From Cellulosimicrobium cellulans (GTDB lineage Bacteria; Actinomycetota; Actinomycetes; Actinomycetales; Cellulomonadaceae), in contig NZ_JAFGYF010000003.1 in NCBI RefSeq assembly GCF_016921195.1, forward strand, positions 248,001-312,000: a stretch of 64,000 bases of DNA. The letters are read 5' to 3'. Positions within the stretch are counted from its first letter, which is position 1. Each line of letters starts with the position of its first letter. The notes under the pieces are model-generated. The model saw nothing but the letters and a program-made list of their open reading frames with translations. It did no database searches and was not told the origin of the DNA. Shown here one piece after another: positions 10,124 through 19,955 of the stretch. The translations under genes and the position numbers were made by a program.

Positions 10124-11209
10124 TCAGACGTTGAACCGGAACTCCACCACGTCGCCGTCGGCCATGACGTAGTCCTTGCCCTCGACGCGCGCCTTGCCCG
10201 CGGCCCGCGCGGCAGCGACGGACCCCGTCGCGACGAGGTCCTCGAAGGAGACGACCTCCGCCTTGATGAAGCCGCGCTCGAAGTCGGTGTGGATGACGCC
10301 GGCCGCCTGCGGCGCGGTCCAGCCCTTGCGGATGGTCCAGGCGCGTGCCTCCTTGGGACCCGCGGTGAGGTAGGTCTGGAGCCCGAGGGTGTCGAAACCG
10401 ACGCGCGCGAGCTGGTCCAGCCCGGCCTCGTCCTGCCCCGACTCGGCGAGCATCTCCTTCGCCTCGTCCGGCTCGAGCTCGACGAGCTCGGACTCGAACT
10501 TCGCGTCGAGGAAGATCGCCTGGGCCGGCGCGACGAGTGCGCGCAGACGATCCTGCAGGTCGTCGTCCGCGAGACCGGCGTCGTCGGTGTTGAACACGTA
10601 GATGAACGGCTTGGCCGTGAGGAGCTGGAGGCTCGCCACGTCAGCGAGGTCGAGCCCGGCGGCGGCGGCGCCCTGGAAGAGGGTCGTGCCGGCCTCGAGG
10701 ATCGCCTGCGCCTTTTTCGCGGCGTCGAGGAGGGCCGCGTCGCCCTTCTTGATCTTCACCTCCTTCTCGAGGCGAGGAACCGTCTTCTCGAGCGTCTGGA
10801 GGTCGGCGAGGATCAGCTCGGTGCTGATGGTCTCGATGTCGCCCTCGGCGTCGGTGGAGCCCTCGACGCGGACGACGTCCGGGTCGGAGAACGCTCGGGT
10901 CACCTGGCAGATCGCGTCGGCCTCGCGGATGTTCGCCAGGAACTTGTTGCCGAGCCCCTCCCCCTCGCTGGCACCCTTGACGATCCCGGCGATGTCGACG
11001 AACGACACGGTCGCGGGCAGGACGCGCTGGCTGCCGAAGATCTCGGCGAGCTTGTCGAGCCGCGGGTCGGGGAGCGAGACGACGCCGACGTTGGGGTCGA
11101 TCGTCGCGAACGGGTAGTTCGCGGCGAGGACCTGGTTGCGCGTCAGGGCGTTGAACAGGGTGGACTTGCCGACGTTGGGCAGGCCGACGATGCCGATAGT
11201 GAGTGCCAC
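10124..11209 (-). CDS. ychF: Redox-regulated ribosome-binding ATPase YchF
   Basis: The 361-residue protein is a universally conserved Obg-family P-loop NTPase that binds ribosomes and hydrolyses ATP rather than GTP. The P-loop GLPNVGKST is near residue 8, the G3-like region reads DIAGIVKGASEGEG, the NKFL segment is intact, and a C-terminal TGS domain ends in VMADGDVVEFRFNV. Length is normal for the family. Start is GTG at 11209; a TAGACT -10 hexamer ends 8 bases before it, so the transcript has almost no leader. A terminator stem (11224-11257) sits just upstream and separates it from the ABC exporter genes. Confidence 0.97.
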   Translation of the reverse strand: MALTIGIVGLPNVGKSTLFNALTRNQVLAANYPFATIDPNVGVVSLPDPRLDKLAEIFGSQRVLPATVSFVDIAGIVKGASEGEGLGNKFLANIREADAICQVTRAFSDPDVVRVEGSTDAEGDIETISTELILADLQTLEKTVPRLEKEVKIKKGDAALLDAAKKAQAILEAGTTLFQGAAAAGLDLADVASLQLLTAKPFIYVFNTDDAGLADDDLQDRLRALVAPAQAIFLDAKFESELVELEPDEAKEMLAESGQDEAGLDQLARVGFDTLGLQTYLTAGPKEARAWTIRKGWTAPQAAGVIHTDFERGFIKAEVVSFEDLVATGSVAAARAAGKARVEGKDYVMADGDVVEFRFNV

Positions 11210-11223
11210 GTCGCCCGAGTCTA

Positions 11224-11257
11224 CGGGCCGGGGCCGCGGTGCGCGGACCCCGGCCCG
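11224..11257 (-). terminator. Terminator after the ABC exporter permease gene
   Basis: CGGGCCGGGGCCGCG pairs with a complementary arm containing one bulged base around a 3-base loop. It starts 5 bases after the permease stop and abuts the TAGACT -10 box of ychF. Confidence 0.65.
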
Positions 11258-11261
11258 GACG

Positions 11262-12848
11262 TCAGGCCGCCGACATCACCTTCTGCAACAGCTCGGGCGC
11301 ACGCCGGTCGTAGGCGCGCGCGCCCCACCGGACGCCGAGGAGCAGGACGACGACGCCCACGGCGGCGCCCACGACGAGCGTCACCCAGCCCACGGCCGGC
11401 AGGTCGGCCAGGATCGCGACGAGACCCGGCACGAGGAACGGGATCGACAGCGCGAGGACGAGGAGCATCGCGACCGACTGCGCGACGAGCGTCGCCATCG
11501 CCGCGCCCTGCGGCTGCTTGAACGGGCTGTCGCCCGGCTTGGGCACCGGGTACAGCAGCCGGGCCGACGTCGCGCTCGAGACGCCGGTCGCGACCAGGAG
11601 CGTGCCGACCGTCAGGCCGAGCAGCGCCGGCAGCGTGTCCCACCGTCCCGCCACGGCGACGGAGACCACCGCGAACACCATCGTCACGACGCCCCCGGCG
11701 ACGAGCACCGGGAGGGCCCGACCCCACCGGTCCGCGCGTCCGGAGACCCCCGTCGTCACGTGCAGCGCGAACGCCGTGTGGTCGTACGCGATGTCCGCCG
11801 AGATCGAGAAGCCGAGGATCCACGCGGTGAAGGGCGCGAGCGCGAGGAAGATCTCCGAACCCGACCCCCCACCCACCACGAGCAGCACGACCGGGATGAG
11901 CGGCACGACGGCGATGGACCCCGAGTAGCGCGGGTCGCGGAGCCAGTAGGTCGCGGTGCGCGCCGCGACCGCCCCGGTCGGTGTCGCGGGGAACCGGGAG
12001 AAGAAGCCCAGCCCCTTGGCCCGGCTGCCCGCCCCGGAGGTGGGCGGCGTGACGAGCGCCCGGGAGAGCGCCTTGTCCCACACGACCCAGGCCAGGACGA
12101 GCGTGACCAGCGCGACGACGAGACGCGCGAGCGCGAGGCCCCACGCGCCGTCGTGCACGGCGGCGCCCAGTCCCCACGGCGCGCCGAACGGCGTCCACGC
12201 CGCGATCTCGGCGAGGCGCGTCACCATGCCCCGCACGGCGTCGCCGTCCACGGGGCCTTCCCCGAGCTGCGAGCCGACCCAGGCGAAGGCCGGGCCGACG
12301 AGGACGAGCGGCACGAAGGCGGCGATCGTGACGACCTCGCGGTAGCGGCGCGACTCGAGCAGCGGCGCGAGGGCCGTCGTCGTCGCCCGGGAGCCGACGA
12401 CGCACAGCGCCACCGCGAGGACCGCACCGACGAGCGCGGCGAGCACCGCGAGCGGCGTGCGCCACCACGCGAAGGAGACGCCGAGCGCGGCCAGCGCCGT
12501 GACGATCCCGGGGACCGAGACGACCCCCGCGACGGCGAGGCCGGCGAGCAGCCGGCGCTGCGGGATCCCGAACAGGACGAAGCGCTGGGGGTCGAGGGTC
12601 GCGTCGACCCCGAACGCGAAGAGCGGGATCACCCACCACCCGAGGACGGCGAGCGCTCCGACGAGAACCATGATCGACCCCGCGAGGACGGGGTCGTCCG
12701 TGCCGAGCACGACCATCCCGACGACGAGCATCCCCACGACGAACAGCCCGTAGAGCGCCCCGACGAGGAACCCGATCGTCTGCCACACGCTCCGCCGGAA
12801 CGTGTTGCCCATGAGGGTGAGCTTGAGCCTTACGAACTGCGCAACCAC
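11262..12848 (-). CDS. ABC exporter membrane subunit
   Basis: The 528-residue protein is a polytopic membrane protein with roughly 12 hydrophobic segments and no recognisable enzyme motifs. It is encoded directly behind an ABC ATPase and so is likely its permease. The proposed start is GTG at 12848, giving VVAQFVRLKLTL and overlapping the ATPase reading frame by 19 bases. An ATG at 12812 is an alternative. Large actinobacterial permeases of this type are usually ABC-2-like exporters of unknown cargo. Nothing nearby identifies the substrate. A terminator follows at 11224-11257, so the pair forms a two-gene operon. Confidence 0.8.
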   Translation of the reverse strand: MVAQFVRLKLTLMGNTFRRSVWQTIGFLVGALYGLFVVGMLVVGMVVLGTDDPVLAGSIMVLVGALAVLGWWVIPLFAFGVDATLDPQRFVLFGIPQRRLLAGLAVAGVVSVPGIVTALAALGVSFAWWRTPLAVLAALVGAVLAVALCVVGSRATTTALAPLLESRRYREVVTIAAFVPLVLVGPAFAWVGSQLGEGPVDGDAVRGMVTRLAEIAAWTPFGAPWGLGAAVHDGAWGLALARLVVALVTLVLAWVVWDKALSRALVTPPTSGAGSRAKGLGFFSRFPATPTGAVAARTATYWLRDPRYSGSIAVVPLIPVVLLVVGGGSGSEIFLALAPFTAWILGFSISADIAYDHTAFALHVTTGVSGRADRWGRALPVLVAGGVVTMVFAVVSVAVAGRWDTLPALLGLTVGTLLVATGVSSATSARLLYPVPKPGDSPFKQPQGAAMATLVAQSVAMLLVLALSIPFLVPGLVAILADLPAVGWVTLVVGAAVGVVVLLLGVRWGARAYDRRAPELLQKVMSAA

Positions 12849-13708
12849 GCGAGGCCCTCCGTGCTCTGCCGTCCGCCGACGAGGTCGACGAAGCGGTCCT
12901 CGAGGCTCTGGTCTCCGCGCACCGCGTCGACCGTCCCCGCCGCGAGGACGTGCCCGCCCGCGACGACCGCGACGTGGTCGCACATGCGCTGCACCAGGTC
13001 CATGACGTGCGACGACACGACGACGGTCCCGCCGCTCGCGACGTAGCCCGCGAGGATGTCGCGGATGTTGGCGGCCGAGACAGGGTCGACCGCCTCGAAC
13101 GGCTCGTCGAGGACGAGCGTGCGCGGGGCGTGGATGAGCGCGGTCGCGAGCGCGATCTTCTTGGTCATGCCGGCCGAGTAGTCGACGACGAAGGTGTTCG
13201 CGTCCTTGGCGAGGTCGAGCGCCGCGAGGAGCTCGGCGGTGCGCTCCGCCACGGTGTCCCGGTCCATGCCGCGCAGGAGGCCCGCGTAGGTGACGAGCTG
13301 CGCGCCGGTGAGCCGGTCGAACAGCCGGACGCCGTCGGGCAGCACGCCGAGCTGCCGCTTGCCGGCCACGGGGTCCGCCCAGAGGTCGGTGCCGTGGACA
13401 TGCGCGGAGCCCGCGTCGGGACGCAGCAGCCCGGTCGCCATGGACAGGGTCGTCGTCTTGCCCGCGCCGTTGGGCCCGACGAGCCCGTAGAACGAGCCCG
13501 CCGGGACGTCCAGGTCGATGCCGGCGACGGCGATCTTCTCGCCGAACCGCTTCCACAGCCCGCGCAGCGAGAGCGCGGCGGCGGGGTCGGGCGGCGTCGG
13601 AGGGCCGGGCTGCGTGCCGGGGTGGGGGCCCGGTGCCGCTCCGGGCACCGGACCCTGAGCGAGCGCACCGGCCGGCGCGACGGGTGGTACGGGGGTGGGA
13701 TCGACCAT
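12830..13708 (-). CDS. ABC transporter ATP-binding protein (exporter type)
   Basis: The protein has 292 residues. After a Pro/Ala-rich N-terminal extension of about 45 residues, an ABC domain follows, with Walker A VGPNGAGKTTT and Walker B TLVLDEP. The signature reads YSAGMTKK instead of the usual LSGGQ, a form seen in exporter ATPases of the CcmA/DrrA type. The H-loop region is VVVSSHVMDLVQRM. It powers the overlapping membrane subunit. The ATG at 13708 is preceded at exactly 6 bases by TACGTT (13715-13720 on the minus strand), so it is probably translated from a leaderless mRNA; no Shine-Dalgarno sequence is seen. Confidence 0.92.
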   Translation of the reverse strand: MVDPTPVPPVAPAGALAQGPVPGAAPGPHPGTQPGPPTPPDPAAALSLRGLWKRFGEKIAVAGIDLDVPAGSFYGLVGPNGAGKTTTLSMATGLLRPDAGSAHVHGTDLWADPVAGKRQLGVLPDGVRLFDRLTGAQLVTYAGLLRGMDRDTVAERTAELLAALDLAKDANTFVVDYSAGMTKKIALATALIHAPRTLVLDEPFEAVDPVSAANIRDILAGYVASGGTVVVSSHVMDLVQRMCDHVAVVAGGHVLAAGTVDAVRGDQSLEDRFVDLVGGRQSTEGLAWLRSS

Positions 13709-13825
13709 GCGACCAACGTAGCGGAGCCCTCCGACCTCGGCCGGTGCCTTTTGTCACGACCTGTCCGCCAGGGCGCGCGACGTGTCGACGGCCGTCGTGT
13801 CGGTCCCCCGTGGGAGGGTGCCGCC

Positions 13826-15331
13826 ATGGACACCTCGGGATGGTTGCTCTTCGCCGTCGGCCTCGTGCTGGGGCTCGTCGGCGGCGCCGCGCTCGTCCTC
13901 ACCGTGCGGCGCGCCTCGCCCGACGCCGCCGCGGCGGAGGTTCGCCGGCTCACCCAGCTCCTGGGGCAGGCGCAGCAGGAGGCGGCGCGCGGCGCGGGCC
14001 TGGCGGAGCGGCTGGAGGCCGAGCGCGAGGGCTTCGCGCGCCAGCTCGGCGCGGCGCAGCGCAGCGCGGACGAGCGCCTCGACCTCGCGCGGGCGGCCCA
14101 CGAGCAGCAGCTGGCCGAGCTGCGGGCGGCGGCCGAGCGCCGCGTCGAGGAGGTCCAGGGTGACCACCGCCGGCTCGAGGCGCAGTTCGAGGCGCTCTCG
14201 CGCAAGGTGCTGGCCGCGGGCACGGAGCAGTTCCTCGTCCAGGCGGAGGAGCGCCTGCGCCGCAGCCAGGAGCAGGGCGCGGCCGAGCTGGAGCGCCGCG
14301 AGGAGGCGGTGCGCCACCTCGTGGAGCCGCTCGCGGGTGCGCTCGAGAAGGTGCGGGCCGAGGTCGCCGAGGCCGAGCGTGCCCGGCTCGCCGCGCACGG
14401 CAGCCTTGCCGAGCAGGTGCGCGGGGTGCGCGACGCGTCGGAGCTCCTGCGCGCCGAGACGTCGCAGCTCGTCACCGCGCTGCGGTCGTCCCAGGTGCGC
14501 GGCGCGTGGGGGGAGCTGCAGCTCCGGCGCGTGGTCGAGGCGGCCGGAATGCTCCCCCACGTCGACTTCGTGGAGCAGGACCAGGTCGCGACGGACGACG
14601 GTGCGCTGCGCCCCGACATGGTGGTCCGCCTCGCCGGTGGCAAGCAGGTCGTGGTCGACGCCAAGGTCGCGTTCCTCGGCTATCTCGACGCGCAGGGCGC
14701 GACCGACCCTGCGGTGCGCGCCGACCGGCTCGCCGCGCACGCGCGCCACATGCGCAAGCACGTCGACGACCTCGGCGCCAAGCGCTACTGGGACCAGTTC
14801 GCCCCGGCGCCGGAGTTCGTCGTCATGTTCGTCCCGGCGGAGTCGTTCCTCTCGGCCGCCGTCGAGCAGGACCCGTCGCTGCTCGAGCACGCCGTCGCGA
14901 AGAACGTCGTCATCGCGACGCCCATGACCATGGTCGCGATGCTGCGGACCATCGCGTACGCGTGGCGGCAGGACGCCCTGGCCACGAACGCGCAGCAGGT
15001 GCTCACGCTCGGCAAGGAGCTGCACGGCCGCCTCGCGGTCATGGGCTCGCACCTCGCCAAGCTCGGGCGCCAGCTCCAGAGCGCCGCGGACTCCTACAAC
15101 CGGACGGTCGGTTCGCTCGAGACGCGCGTGCTCGTCAGCGCGCGCCGGTTCGCGGACCTGCACGTCGTCGACGACGAGCTCGCGACGCCGCCGACCGTGA
15201 ACCCGCAGCTCAGCGCGGTGAGCGCGCCCGAGCTGCTGGCGTCCGTCAACGAGTCCGTGATCGCGATCGACGAGCGCGACGACCGTGAGGAGTCCCGTCG
15301 GGAGCCGTCCGCCGGCGGGGCGAGCGCCTGA
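13826..15331 (+). CDS. rmuC: DNA recombination protein RmuC
   Basis: The 501-residue protein has an N-terminal membrane helix (WLLFAVGLVLGLVGGAALVL), then about 150 residues of Ala/Glu/Arg-rich coiled coil, then the RmuC nuclease-like domain. Recognisable core pieces are VRGAWGELQLRRVVEAAGM, LRPDMVVRLAGGKQVVVDAK and FVPAESFLSAA. RmuC limits inversion-type rearrangements in E. coli; the biochemical activity is not well defined. The ATG at 13826 is chosen because it starts at the membrane helix and has GGGAGGG upstream. In-frame extension to 12950 would run antisense through the ABC ATPase gene. It is convergent with ispH. Confidence 0.95.
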   Translation: MDTSGWLLFAVGLVLGLVGGAALVLTVRRASPDAAAAEVRRLTQLLGQAQQEAARGAGLAERLEAEREGFARQLGAAQRSADERLDLARAAHEQQLAELRAAAERRVEEVQGDHRRLEAQFEALSRKVLAAGTEQFLVQAEERLRRSQEQGAAELERREEAVRHLVEPLAGALEKVRAEVAEAERARLAAHGSLAEQVRGVRDASELLRAETSQLVTALRSSQVRGAWGELQLRRVVEAAGMLPHVDFVEQDQVATDDGALRPDMVVRLAGGKQVVVDAKVAFLGYLDAQGATDPAVRADRLAAHARHMRKHVDDLGAKRYWDQFAPAPEFVVMFVPAESFLSAAVEQDPSLLEHAVAKNVVIATPMTMVAMLRTIAYAWRQDALATNAQQVLTLGKELHGRLAVMGSHLAKLGRQLQSAADSYNRTVGSLETRVLVSARRFADLHVVDDELATPPTVNPQLSAVSAPELLASVNESVIAIDERDDREESRREPSAGGASA

Positions 15332-15376
15332 CCGCTCGCCCCGAGCCGGCGGCTGCCGTCGACCCCGGCGCGGGCG

Positions 15377-16468
15377 TCAGACGGGCTGGACGGAGAGCGA
15401 GGTGCGCCCCCCGCGGGCCGGACGACCGCCGTCCGACCCGGACGCCTTGAGGTCCGCGCGCAGCTCCCGCGGCAGCGAGAACATGAGGTCCTCGGTCGCG
15501 GTGCGCACCTCCTCGACCTCGCCGAACCCCCGCTCCGCGAGGTAGGCGATCACGTCGTCCACGAGGATCTCGGGCACCGAGGCGCCGGACGTCACCCCGA
15601 CGGTCGTCGCGCCCTCGAGCCAGGCCGGGTCGATCTCCTTCGCCCGGTCGACGCGGTACGACGCCCCGGCACCGGCCTGGAGCGCGACCTCGACGAGACG
15701 CACCGAGTTGGACGAGTTCGCCGAGCCCACGACGATGACGACGTCCGCGTCGGGCGCGAGCTTCTTCACCGCGACCTGGCGGTTCTGCGTCGCGTAGCAG
15801 ATGTCGTCGCTCGGCGGGTCCTGGAGGGTCGGGAACTTCTGCCGCAGCCGGCGGACCGTCTCCATGGTCTCGTCGACGGACAGCGTGGTCTGCGAGATCC
15901 ACACGACCTTGTCGGGGTCGCGGACCACGACGTCGTCGACGTGGTCGGGCGAGTCGACGACCTGGACGTGGTCGGGCGCCTCGCCCGCCGTGCCCTCGAC
16001 CTCCTCGTGCCCGGTGTGGCCGATGAGGAGGATGTCGTAGTCGTCCTTGGCGAAGCGCACGGCCTCCTTGTGCACCTTGGTCACGAGGGGGCACGTGGCG
16101 TCGATGGTGTCGAGGTTCCGCGCCGCCGCGGCGGCCTTGACCGCGGGCGAGACGCCGTGCGCCGAGAACACGACGCGCGCGCCCTCGGGGACCTCGTCGG
16201 TCTCGTCCACGAACACCGCGCCGCGCTCGCTCAGCGTCTCGACGACGAACTTGTTGTGCACGATCTCCTTGCGCACGTACACCGGCGCGCCGTAGTGCTC
16301 GAGCGCCTTCTCGACCGCGACGACGGCCCGGTCCACGCCCGCGCAGTAGCCGCGCGGCGCGGCCAGCAGGACGCGCTTGCGAGGCGCGGGGTTCTGCGGG
16401 GCCGCCTCCGACGGGACGGCGGGGCGGTCGGACGGGTGCGCGGACGAGCCGGCGGGGTGGTCGCTCAC
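15377..16468 (-). CDS. ispH: 4-Hydroxy-3-methylbut-2-enyl diphosphate reductase
   Basis: The 363-residue protein is the last enzyme of the MEP isoprenoid pathway, converting HMBPP to IPP and DMAPP with an iron-sulfur cluster. All three cluster cysteines are visible, in [22 protein letters not shown] and [10 protein letters not shown]. The substrate-binding SAHG and the ISQTT segment are also present. The first 30 or so residues are a low-complexity leader. The start is taken as GTG at 16468: a TAGACT -10 hexamer ends 7 bases upstream, so the ATG at 16498 lies before the likely transcription start. The ispH-xseA-xseB neighbourhood is typical of actinobacteria. Confidence 0.97.
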   Translation of the reverse strand: MSDHPAGSSAHPSDRPAVPSEAAPQNPAPRKRVLLAAPRGYCAGVDRAVVAVEKALEHYGAPVYVRKEIVHNKFVVETLSERGAVFVDETDEVPEGARVVFSAHGVSPAVKAAAAARNLDTIDATCPLVTKVHKEAVRFAKDDYDILLIGHTGHEEVEGTAGEAPDHVQVVDSPDHVDDVVVRDPDKVVWISQTTLSVDETMETVRRLRQKFPTLQDPPSDDICYATQNRQVAVKKLAPDADVVIVVGSANSSNSVRLVEVALQAGAGASYRVDRAKEIDPAWLEGATTVGVTSGASVPEILVDDVIAYLAERGFGEVEEVRTATEDLMFSLPRELRADLKASGSDGGRPARGGRTSLSVQPV

Positions 16469-16685
16469 GCCATCGAGTCTAGGCGAGGGCCCGCGCACCG
16501 ACCTCGGTGAGGCCCGTCACCCACCGGCCGCGCCCGCGCTCCTCACACGGCGGTCGCCGGTGCTCCACCGTCCCTCCGCGACTCGCTGCCGCGAGCGGCA
16601 CGGACGCGGGCCGCGAGACGGATCTCACCCCGGAAGGGCGGCGCTCCCGGTCGCCGGACGTCCCACGGCGCCGGAGGATCGAGTG

Positions 16686-18149
16686 ATGGCCGACGACCTC
16701 GACCCGACCGCTCCCGACGCTCCCCCCGCCGCCACCGGCCCGAGCGGGCCCGCGGGGACCGCCGACCCCGTCGATCCTGCCGGGCCGGCGCGTCCTCGGC
16801 GGCGCGTGTGGCGGTGGCTCGTGCCCGGCATCGCCGTCGTGGTGGCCGGTGCGCTCGTCCTCGCCGCGTCCGTGGAGCACGAACGGTGGGTCGAGTCCGT
16901 CGAGCGGTACCACGCCGACGTCGCGCAGGCGGAGCGCGACGCCGCGACCGCCCGCGCCGAGGCGGAGGCGGCGTACGCGCCCCGCCTCGCGACGCTCGCC
17001 GTGGCGCACGTGGTCGGTGGCGCCGTGCTGGCGCAGAGCGCGGACCAGGTCGCCGACCCGGCCGTGCGCGAGCCCCTGGCAGCGGCGCTGCCGGAGGCCG
17101 CCACGCTCCTCGGGCTCCCCGTCGAGTACCCCGTCGAGGACCGCACGGTCGACACGCTCACGCGCCCGAACCCCTTCTTCCCTCGTTCGCTGCCGGAACG
17201 CCGGTTCGAGGTCGTCACAGGCTCCACGCCGTCGCCCGAGACGCTCGACGACGCGACGGCCGCGGTCGCCGGGGCGACGCGGGAGGTCGCGACGGCGTGG
17301 CAGCAGTGGGCGTACGACGGGCTCGAGGACGCCGTCGCCGAGGGTCGTCCGGTGCTCGCCGAGTCGGCCGGCCTCGTCTCCGACGAGGCGCACCGCACGT
17401 CGCTCGACGCCGCGCTCGCCGCCGCGGGCGCCACGCTCGACGCCGGCGTGGGCGGCGCCCCCGTCGCCGAGACCGTCGCGCAGCGCGACGCCGTGCTCGG
17501 TGCCACCGAGGCGGTGTGGACCGACCGGCTGGCCCTGACGCTGCAGCAGCGCCGAGAGCTGGGGCGCGCGCAGGGCGTGGACTGCACGGTCGACCGGTGC
17601 GTCGCCCTGACGTTCGACGACGGGCCGGGAGCCGACACCGAGCGCTTGCTGCAGACGCTCGCGGACAAGCACGTCACCGCGACGTTCTTCCTCGTCGGCA
17701 CCAACGTCGAGAAGCGCCCCGACGTGGTGCGTGACACGGCCGCGGCGGGGCACCTGCTCGCGAACCACACGTGGGACCACCCCCAGCTCACGACCCTCGA
17801 CGACGACGCGGTGCGCGCCGAGCTCGAGCGCACGCAGGACGCGATCACGCGGGCGTCCGGGGTGACACCCACGTTCCTGCGCCCGCCGTACGGCGACGTC
17901 GACGACCGCGTCCGGTCGGTCGCGACCCGGACGGGTCTCCAGGTGATCCTGTGGAACCTCGACACGCTCGACTGGAAGACCAAGGACGCCGCGGAGACCC
18001 GGCGGCGGGCCGTCGAGGGTGCCCGGCCGGGCAGCGTCGTGCTCATGCACGACATCCACGGCACGACGGTCGACGCCGTCCCCGGCATCATCGACGACCT
18101 GCGCGCCCAGGGGTACGTGCTCGTGACGGCCGACCTCCTGGCCCCGTGA
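16686..18149 (+). CDS. Membrane-anchored polysaccharide deacetylase (NodB domain)
   Basis: The protein has 487 residues. A Pro/Ala-rich cytoplasmic tail of about 40 residues leads into one membrane helix (WRWLVPGIAVVVAGALVLAA) and about 240 residues of helical, Ala/Glu-rich extracytoplasmic region. A C-terminal NodB deacetylase domain begins near residue 297. Catalytic motifs are intact: TFDDGPG with the catalytic Asp and a metal Asp, NHTWDHPQL with the metal His pair, RPPYGD, and LMHDIH. It probably deacetylates N-acetylglucosamine or N-acetylmuramic acid in peptidoglycan or another surface glycan. The ATG at 16686 has GGAGG at a good distance. Confidence 0.92.
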   Translation: MADDLDPTAPDAPPAATGPSGPAGTADPVDPAGPARPRRRVWRWLVPGIAVVVAGALVLAASVEHERWVESVERYHADVAQAERDAATARAEAEAAYAPRLATLAVAHVVGGAVLAQSADQVADPAVREPLAAALPEAATLLGLPVEYPVEDRTVDTLTRPNPFFPRSLPERRFEVVTGSTPSPETLDDATAAVAGATREVATAWQQWAYDGLEDAVAEGRPVLAESAGLVSDEAHRTSLDAALAAAGATLDAGVGGAPVAETVAQRDAVLGATEAVWTDRLALTLQQRRELGRAQGVDCTVDRCVALTFDDGPGADTERLLQTLADKHVTATFFLVGTNVEKRPDVVRDTAAAGHLLANHTWDHPQLTTLDDDAVRAELERTQDAITRASGVTPTFLRPPYGDVDDRVRSVATRTGLQVILWNLDTLDWKTKDAAETRRRAVEGARPGSVVLMHDIHGTTVDAVPGIIDDLRAQGYVLVTADLLAP

Positions 18150-18229
18150 CCGGTTCCTCCTGGCACGCGCCGCGTCCCGTCGCGCGGGCGCACCGGGTGG
18201 GCGTGGGTGGGGTGCGGCAGGCTGGTCCC

Positions 18230-19576
18230 GTGACCGCCCCGCTCCCCCTGCCCGACGACGTCCCGCGGCCGGGCACGCCGTCCGCGGGTTCCCCTCGGCC
18301 CGGGGACAGTGGCCGCGGCCCGCTGCCGGCGCGAGCGCTCGAGACGAGCGCGGACCACCCGTGGCCCGTGCGGCTCCTCGCCCGCAAGATCGAGCAGTAC
18401 GTGGACCGCATGGCGCCCGTGTGGGTCGAGGGACAGGTCGTCCAGCTCAACCGCCGTCCGGGCACGTCGACCGCGTTCCTCACGCTGCGCGACACCGACC
18501 TGGACATGTCCCTGCCCGTCTCCGCGGCGCCGCGCGTCCTCGACGGCGCGCCGCTGACGGAGGGCGCGCACGTCGTCGTGCACGCCAAGCCGGTCTTCTG
18601 GACCCGGCGCGGGACGCTCCAGCTCCAGGCGCGCGAGATCCGGCCGGTGGGCGTGGGCGACCTGCTCGCGCGCATCGAGCACCTCAAGCGCGTGCTCGCC
18701 GCCGAGGGGCTGTTCGACGCCGACCGCAAGCGGCCGCTGCCGTTCCTGCCGAACGTCGTCGGGCTGGTGTGCGGCCGAGAGTCCAAGGCGGAGCACGACG
18801 TGGTGGTCAACGCGCGGGCCCGCTGGCCCCAGGTCCGGTTCGAGATCCGCGAGGTCGCGGTCCAGGGCGCGCACGCCGTCCAGCAGGTGGGCGATGCGAT
18901 CCGGGCGCTCGACGCCCACCCGGACGTCGAGGTGATCGTCGTCGCGCGCGGGGGCGGTGCCGTGGAGGACCTGCTGCCCTTCTCGAACGAGACCCTCGTC
19001 CGGGTGGCGGCGGCGTGCCGGACCCCGCTCGTGAGCGCGATCGGGCACGAGACCGACTGCCCGCTCCTCGACCTGGTCGCGGACCACCGCGCCTCGACCC
19101 CGACGGCCGCTGCCAAGCGCGTGGTCCCGGACGTCGCCGAGGAACGGTCGCGGCTGTCCCAGAGCCGCCACCGGCTGCGCACGGCGATCGCCGGCCGGGT
19201 GTCGCGCGAGCAGGCCGGGCTCGACGGCCTCCGTTCGCGTCCGGTGCTCGCCGCTCCGGGCACGATGCTCACGGATCGCGAGGAGCGCGTCGCCGCGCTG
19301 CGCGACCGCGGCCGCCGCGCCCTGGACGCGCGGCTCGTGCGCGCCGGGGGCGAGGTCGGCCGGCTGGAGGGCCAGGTGCGGGCGCTGTCGCCGGCGTCGA
19401 CGCTCGAGCGCGGCTACGCCGTCGTCCAGCGCGCGGACGGGCACGTCGTCCGCTCCCCCGACGACGTCGCGGCGGACGACCTCGTGCTCGTGCGGCTCGC
19501 GCGGGGCGCGCTCGACGCGCGGGTGACCGGGCCGCACGCCGAGAGCCACCCCGACGGCCCCGGGGTCGCCCCGTGA
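18230..19576 (+). CDS. xseA: Exodeoxyribonuclease VII large subunit
   Basis: The 448-residue protein is the catalytic subunit of exonuclease VII, which degrades single-stranded DNA. The N-terminal OB-fold runs from about residue 45 ([20 protein letters not shown]), followed by the core with [31 protein letters not shown] and [20 protein letters not shown], then an Ala/Arg-rich coiled region. The start is GTG at 18230, preceded at exactly 6 bases by CAGGCT, almost the same upstream sequence as fumC, so a leaderless message is likely. xseB follows. Confidence 0.96.
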   Translation: MTAPLPLPDDVPRPGTPSAGSPRPGDSGRGPLPARALETSADHPWPVRLLARKIEQYVDRMAPVWVEGQVVQLNRRPGTSTAFLTLRDTDLDMSLPVSAAPRVLDGAPLTEGAHVVVHAKPVFWTRRGTLQLQAREIRPVGVGDLLARIEHLKRVLAAEGLFDADRKRPLPFLPNVVGLVCGRESKAEHDVVVNARARWPQVRFEIREVAVQGAHAVQQVGDAIRALDAHPDVEVIVVARGGGAVEDLLPFSNETLVRVAAACRTPLVSAIGHETDCPLLDLVADHRASTPTAAAKRVVPDVAEERSRLSQSRHRLRTAIAGRVSREQAGLDGLRSRPVLAAPGTMLTDREERVAALRDRGRRALDARLVRAGGEVGRLEGQVRALSPASTLERGYAVVQRADGHVVRSPDDVAADDLVLVRLARGALDARVTGPHAESHPDGPGVAP

Positions 19577-19658
19577 GGCGGCGACCCGAGAACTACCCGG
19601 CGTCCGTTCCGCGGACGGCGTGTCCGACCATGACGCACAGATGGGGTTGAATACTGCC

Positions 19659-19955
19659 GTGACTTCCTTTGACAACGCTGTCACGACCGACGTCGCGAGC
19701 CTGTCGTACGAGCAGGCGCGCGACGAGCTCGTGCAGGTGGTCGCGCGGCTCGAGGCCGGCGGCGAGCCGCTCGAGGCGTCGCTCGCGCTCTGGGAGCGCG
19801 GCGAGGCGCTGGCCGCGCGCTGCCAGGAGTGGCTGGACGGCGCGCGAGCCCGGCTCGACGCCGCACGCGCCCAGGACGCGGCGAGCGCGCCCGGCGGCAG
19901 GCCGGACGAGACGAGCGACGAGAACCCCGACGACACCACCGGAGACGACCGATGA
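19659..19955 (+). CDS. xseB: Exodeoxyribonuclease VII small subunit
   Basis: This is a small helical subunit of exonuclease VII, 98 residues from this start. The family core [20 protein letters not shown] followed by [21 protein letters not shown] is unmistakable, and an acidic tail follows. The start is uncertain: GTG at 19659, ATG at 19641 and GTG at 19620 are all in frame and none has a strong ribosome binding site. 19659 was chosen because it gives a length closest to the family. The stop overlaps the next gene as ATGA, which couples the two. Confidence 0.9.
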   Translation: MTSFDNAVTTDVASLSYEQARDELVQVVARLEAGGEPLEASLALWERGEALAARCQEWLDGARARLDAARAQDAASAPGGRPDETSDENPDDTTGDDR